Source of the DNA: Aradus depressus
Taxonomy: Eukaryota; Arthropoda; Insecta; Hemiptera; Aradidae
NCBI GenBank assembly: GCA_963662175.1
Contig: OY759214.1
Coordinates: 104,432,115 to 104,496,114, forward strand
Length of the DNA stretch: 64,000 nt
Direction of reading: 5' to 3'
Below, in pieces: positions 61,855 to 64,000 of this stretch. Numbering within the stretch: position 1 is the first letter of the stretch; each line of letters opens with the position of its first letter. The notes under the pieces were generated by a model. That model saw nothing but the letters and a program-made list of their open reading frames with translations, made no database searches and was not told the origin of the DNA. A program made the position numbers and the translations under genes.

Positions 61855-62100
61855 ATTTGACTGGTTATGTCCTCAGTGGATTTTAATTTTATGATGATAC
61901 ATTCATTACATCTGCAGTTATTGGGATTTTTGAATTGAGCCCCCTCCCCGGAATTCCCCCCTCCCCTCAGCCGATATCGCTGAAATTTGACAGGTTATGG
62001 CCTCATTGGATTTTAATTTTAAATACGAAATTTGATGTTGATACATTCAATACATCGGCAGTTATTGGGATTTTTGTATTCAGATTCTCTTATCTACCCG
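61855..62100 (+). repeat. Dispersed repeat R3, tandem
   Basis: 'gctgaaatttgac(t/a)ggttatg' at 61849 and 61979, and 'cagttattgggatttttg' at 61916 and 62061: two units about 130-145 bp apart. Confidence 0.7.
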
Positions 62101-62116
62101 TTCTCTTCCACCGACT

Positions 62117-63843
62117 TCTATATTAATAAAGCTGAAACCGGGTTTGTTTGTATGTGTGTTCCAGCATCACGCCCAAACGGCTCGACGGATTTTCATGAAA
62201 CTTGTGTGTGTAGCAACCTTTCGACCCCGATTGAACAATAGGCTATGTGGCGTCCCAAAATTTCGAACGGGAGGGGGGGTTGTAAGGGAGAGCTAAGCAT
62301 AAAAATAGGGCTAACTCATTAGTTAATGGTCGGATTGTCACGAAATTTCATATGTAGTATTCTTACAGGCCAAATAGAAATATATATATTGTGACGTCAC
62401 AAAATTGTGAATGGGAAATTTCACATGTAGTATTCTTAAAAGCCAAATAAAAAAATAGGCTAAGTGGCGTCCCTAAATTTCGAACGGGAGGGGGGGGGGT
62501 TGTGGGGGCCTAATTATAAATATAGTGCTAGCTAATTAACGGATGGTCGGATTGTCACGAAATTTCATATGTAGTATTCTTACAGGCCAAATAGAAATAT
62601 ATATATTGTGACGTCACAAAATTGTGAATGGGAAATTTCACATGTAGTATTCTTAAAAGCCAAATAAAAAAATAGGCTAAGTGGCGTCCCTAAATTTCGA
62701 ACGGGAGGGGGGGGGGGGTTGTGGGGGCCTAATTATAAATATAGTGCTAGGTAATTAACGGATGGTCGGATTGTCATGAAATTTCACATGTGGTATTGTG
62801 AAAAGCTAAAATTGAAAAATAGGGTGTGTGACATCTCAACATTTTGAAAGGGAGGGGGGTTTTGGGGGTAGGCCTTAGCATAAAGATAGTTGTAGCTCAT
62901 TAACGAATGGTCGGATTGTCATGGAATTTCACATGTAGTATTCTTAAAAAACAAAAATAAAAAAAGGATATGTGACGTCTCAAATTGTCAACGGGAGGGG
63001 GATAAGGGGGCGGCAAGCATATAAATAGTAATTTCAAAAGCAATATTTAAAAATTGGCTGTGACCCTTTTGGACGGGAGGGGCGGGGGTGCATTAGTGCT
63101 GAATGAATCTCACATGGAGCTTTATTAAAGATGGGATATAGCCCTAATTTTAATAGGGTGGGTTTGCTAAGCATGTATTACCTAGGAGATCCACCGTTGA
63201 ACGGTTAATAATAGCTCTTATCAGCGTCCTTAAGCACAAAATAGCTAGGGCATCCGCTGTTGCAAAGCACATACTAGCTGCGGTACCCAGCGTTCCTAAC
63301 TACGTACTATCTTTGTTGTCCAGCGTTCCTAAGAACTTAATAGCTGGTTGCACCGAGTTGCAAGGCGCATACTATCTAAGGTGCCCGGCGTTCCTAAGTA
63401 GGAACTAGCTGTGATTCCAAGTGGTCCTAAGAACTTACTAGCTGGGCTGGCCGCCGTTGCAAGACATTTACTACGAGTAGCTTTAACCACACACTAGCTG
63501 TGGTGCCCAGCTGTTCCGAGCACTTACTAGCTGGGGTGGTGCGCTGTTGCACGGCCGATACTAGCTGTGGTCACGAGTGTTCTTAAGTACGTACTGCGTA
63601 GGATGTCCAGCGATGCTAAGTATTTACTAGCTATGGTTTCCGCCGTTGAAAGGCGCATACTAGCTGTGGTGCCCAGAGGTCCTAAACACTTACTAGCTAG
63701 GGTGTCTGCCGTTGAAGGACTATAAGCCTTATTCCATTTGAATAATTAAAAATTATAACATCATGAATGTACTGGCGAAGAATTGAATAGGATATTAGGA
63801 GAAAAGTCAAAGTTCCCCGGGCAACGCCGGGTATTACTGCTAG
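62117..63843 (+). mobile_element. Non-autonomous Helitron H3 (plus strand), complete
   Basis: 5' TCTATATTAATAAAGCTGAA, then 'accgggtttgtttgtatgtg' and 'cacgcccaaacggctcgacg'; ~240/140-bp repeat array (62260-63010); 'ctagctgtggtgcccag' minisatellite (63180-63720); unique 3' segment; hairpin 'ccccgggcaacgccggg', then tattactgctag ending 63843, followed by T. The same architecture as H1 in the opposite orientation. Confidence 0.78.
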
Positions 63844-63844
63844 T

Positions 63845-64000
63845 ACCCTAATAACTGCCAATGTAATTAATGTACTTACACAAAATTTTGTATGAGGATT
63901 CAGAAGCCACTATGTAAGTCAAATTTTGAGTTTCAGCTCAAACGGTCGATTGGCTTTGGAGGGAGAGCGGAAACATAATTAATTAATTCGTGCTGGCGAA
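63845..64000 (+). repeat. Dispersed repeat R3 (runs off the window)
   Basis: 'ccctaataactgccaatgta', 'aacggtcgattggctttgga' and 'gggagagcggaa' as in other copies. Confidence 0.6.

Overview
This is a window of an AT-rich, intron-containing, repeat-laden animal genome, most likely an insect. The evidence is a complete insect-type VAMP7 gene, most of a GRD-type Cys-loop receptor subunit (a class known from arthropods), jockey-like LINEs, mariner and Tc1-like transposons, Helitrons, tRNA-derived SINEs and many foldback elements. Nothing looks bacterial or viral.

Two host genes can be assembled exon by exon, with consistent splice sites and phases. (1) VAMP7, + strand, 22199-28779: five exons, of which four junctions are in the window, encoding 217 residues (longin domain, R-SNARE motif, C-terminal anchor). 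A 5' untranslated exon must lie upstream. (2) A GABA/glycine-receptor-like Cys-loop channel subunit, best match GRD, - strand, 60847-34098: nine coding exons found, about 439 residues from the middle of the ligand-binding domain to the stop. The first exons lie beyond the right edge. Its last (TM4) exon is tandemly triplicated at 33703-34275.

Layout. 1-3938: AT-rich DNA with a dispersed repeat and a 78-bp minisatellite. 3939-18129: a repeat complex made of Helitron ends, a SINE-derived tandem array, a 5'-truncated jockey-like LINE (+), a nearly full-length jockey-like LINE (-) with 11-bp target duplications, and two Helitrons joined head to tail that carry minisatellites. 18130-19110: mariner pseudogene. 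19111-22198: AT-rich with a perfect hairpin and a SINE. 22199-28779: VAMP7, with SINEs and LINE fragments in its introns. 28931-33702: TIR elements and a 315-bp near-perfect palindrome. 33703-60847: the receptor gene, whose introns hold Helitrons, SINEs, a Penelope-like endonuclease fragment split by another element, a complete but broken Tc1-like transposon, and several long foldback elements. 60848-64000: more Helitron and dispersed repeats.

Most of the sequence is therefore transposable-element debris around two conserved neuronal or membrane-traffic genes. The items I would look at first are the TM4 exon triplication, the chained minisatellite-bearing Helitrons, the SINE-derived tandem array, the long perfect palindrome, and an isolated LINE 5' end with tandem promoter-like repeats. 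All family names come from reading motifs; no database search was possible.
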